From assembly GCA_945632055.1 (NCBI GenBank), contig CALZCU010000061.1, positions 1-6,333 of the forward strand: a stretch of DNA of 6,333 bases. The letters run 5' to 3'. Within the stretch, counting starts at the first letter, position 1. Every line of letters starts with the position of its first letter. The notes under the pieces are model-generated. The model saw only the letters and a list, made by a program, of their open reading frames with translations, made no database searches and was not told the DNA's origin. A program made the translations under genes and the position numbers. Origin of the DNA: an uncultured Ruminococcus sp. (lineage in GTDB: Bacteria > Bacillota > Clostridia > Oscillospirales > Acutalibacteraceae). This document shows positions 5,907 through 6,333 of this stretch, one piece after another.

Positions 5907-6333
5907 ATGAAAAAGCTTTTATCATTTTCAATCGCAATAATTCTTTCAGCGTGTCTGCTCTGCTCCTGTGCTGAAAAGCAGGAAAATACCAAGACCGACA
6001 GCACAAAGGTGAGCGTTGTCACAACAATTTTTCCTTATTATGATTTTGTACGGAGCATTGCGTCGGATTCTGCCGACATAAAACTTTTGCTTTCTCCCGG
6101 CTGTGAGCCGCACAGCTACGACCCCTCTCCGTCAGATATTGTTGCAATTGAAAATTGCGATATTTTCATCTATAACGGCGGCGAAAGTGACGAATGGGTT
6201 GAAAGTGTGCTTGATTCAATTGAAAATAAAAATATGAAAGTAATGCGAATGATGGATTATGTTGACTTGCTCCACGAACAGAGCGTAGACCACGATGAAC
6301 ACGAGCACGAAGAAGAGCACGAAGAACATGACC
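5907..6333 (+). CDS. ZnuA/AdcA-like metal ABC transporter substrate-binding lipoprotein (partial)
   Basis: The first 142 residues of a cluster A-I substrate-binding protein, which captures zinc (less likely manganese) outside the membrane and hands it to an ABC importer. Seen: a lipoprotein signal peptide, MKKLL plus a hydrophobic core. Its lipobox is probably LCSC with lipidated C21, though LSAC ending at C16 is an alternative. VVTTIFPYYDFVRSIA (37-52) is the family's N-terminal strand and helix. GCEPHSYDPSPSD (65-77) carries the first metal ligand H69, and YNGGESDEWV (89-98) matches the usual GxxxExW region. H123 is placed like the second ligand. From 128 the chain is an Asp/Glu/His-rich loop (DHDEHEHEEEHEEHD), typical of zinc rather than manganese members. 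The window ends there. GGAG at 5895-5898, 8 bases before ATG, fixes the start. Transporter partners would be beyond the edge. Confidence 0.9.
   Translation, partial: MKKLLSFSIAIILSACLLCSCAEKQENTKTDSTKVSVVTTIFPYYDFVRSIASDSADIKLLLSPGCEPHSYDPSPSDIVAIENCDIFIYNGGESDEWVESVLDSIENKNMKVMRMMDYVDLLHEQSVDHDEHEHEEEHEEHD

Noticed and set aside
1..6333. CRISPR arrays, transposases, tRNA or rRNA genes, phage genes
   Set aside because: No spaced repeat arrays, cloverleaf patterns, ribosomal RNA signatures or mobile-element proteins were found on either strand.

Overview
The window looks like ordinary chromosome from a low-to-moderate-GC Gram-positive anaerobe, most plausibly a clostridial gut-type bacterium (Oscillospiraceae/Ruminococcaceae-like). 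That placement is an inference. It rests on the very AT-rich intergenic DNA, Gram-positive style ribosome binding sites (AAGGAG, GGAGG), a CpsC/CpsD-type split tyrosine-kinase pair, separate secD and secF genes, and a lipoprotein zinc-binding protein. All genes are on the + strand. There are no RNA genes of known families, insertion sequences, CRISPR arrays or phage genes.

Layout. (1) Bases 2-55 are the last 17 codons of an unidentified gene, closed by a strong intrinsic terminator (82-124). (2) An AT-rich gap holds a perfect 11-bp palindrome (147-171) and a likely promoter, then a two-gene unit: a Wzz/CpsC-like membrane modulator (242-907) and a CpsD-like cytoplasmic tyrosine kinase (913-1635), closed by a terminator (1651-1702). 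(3) A single-gene unit with its own likely promoter encodes a PLP aminotransferase resembling the type Ic aspartate aminotransferases (1818-3098). (4) A 302-base intergenic region carries a perfect-consensus promoter (TTGACA, 17 bp, TATAAT) embedded in a terminator-like inverted repeat. A structured leader follows that ends in a second intrinsic terminator ahead of secD. (5) secD (3401-4807) and secF (4800-5813) overlap by 8 bases and form the SecDF membrane complex that uses the proton motive force to help protein export. (6) A hairpin with a T-tract (5847-5893) abuts the ribosome binding site of a ZnuA/AdcA-like metal-binding lipoprotein, which runs off the right edge inside its His-rich loop.

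How the genes work together: the CpsC/CpsD pair should control length or export of a surface polysaccharide. SecDF assists Sec export, which the lipoprotein downstream would also use. The aminotransferase appears functionally unrelated to its neighbours.

No new multi-gene system is evident. The most interesting signals are regulatory: the secD leader, which looks like a transcription attenuator with exchangeable CTCGA/TCGAG arms; the promoter nested inside a terminator just upstream of it; and a terminator-like hairpin placed so close to the metal-binding gene that no promoter fits between them.
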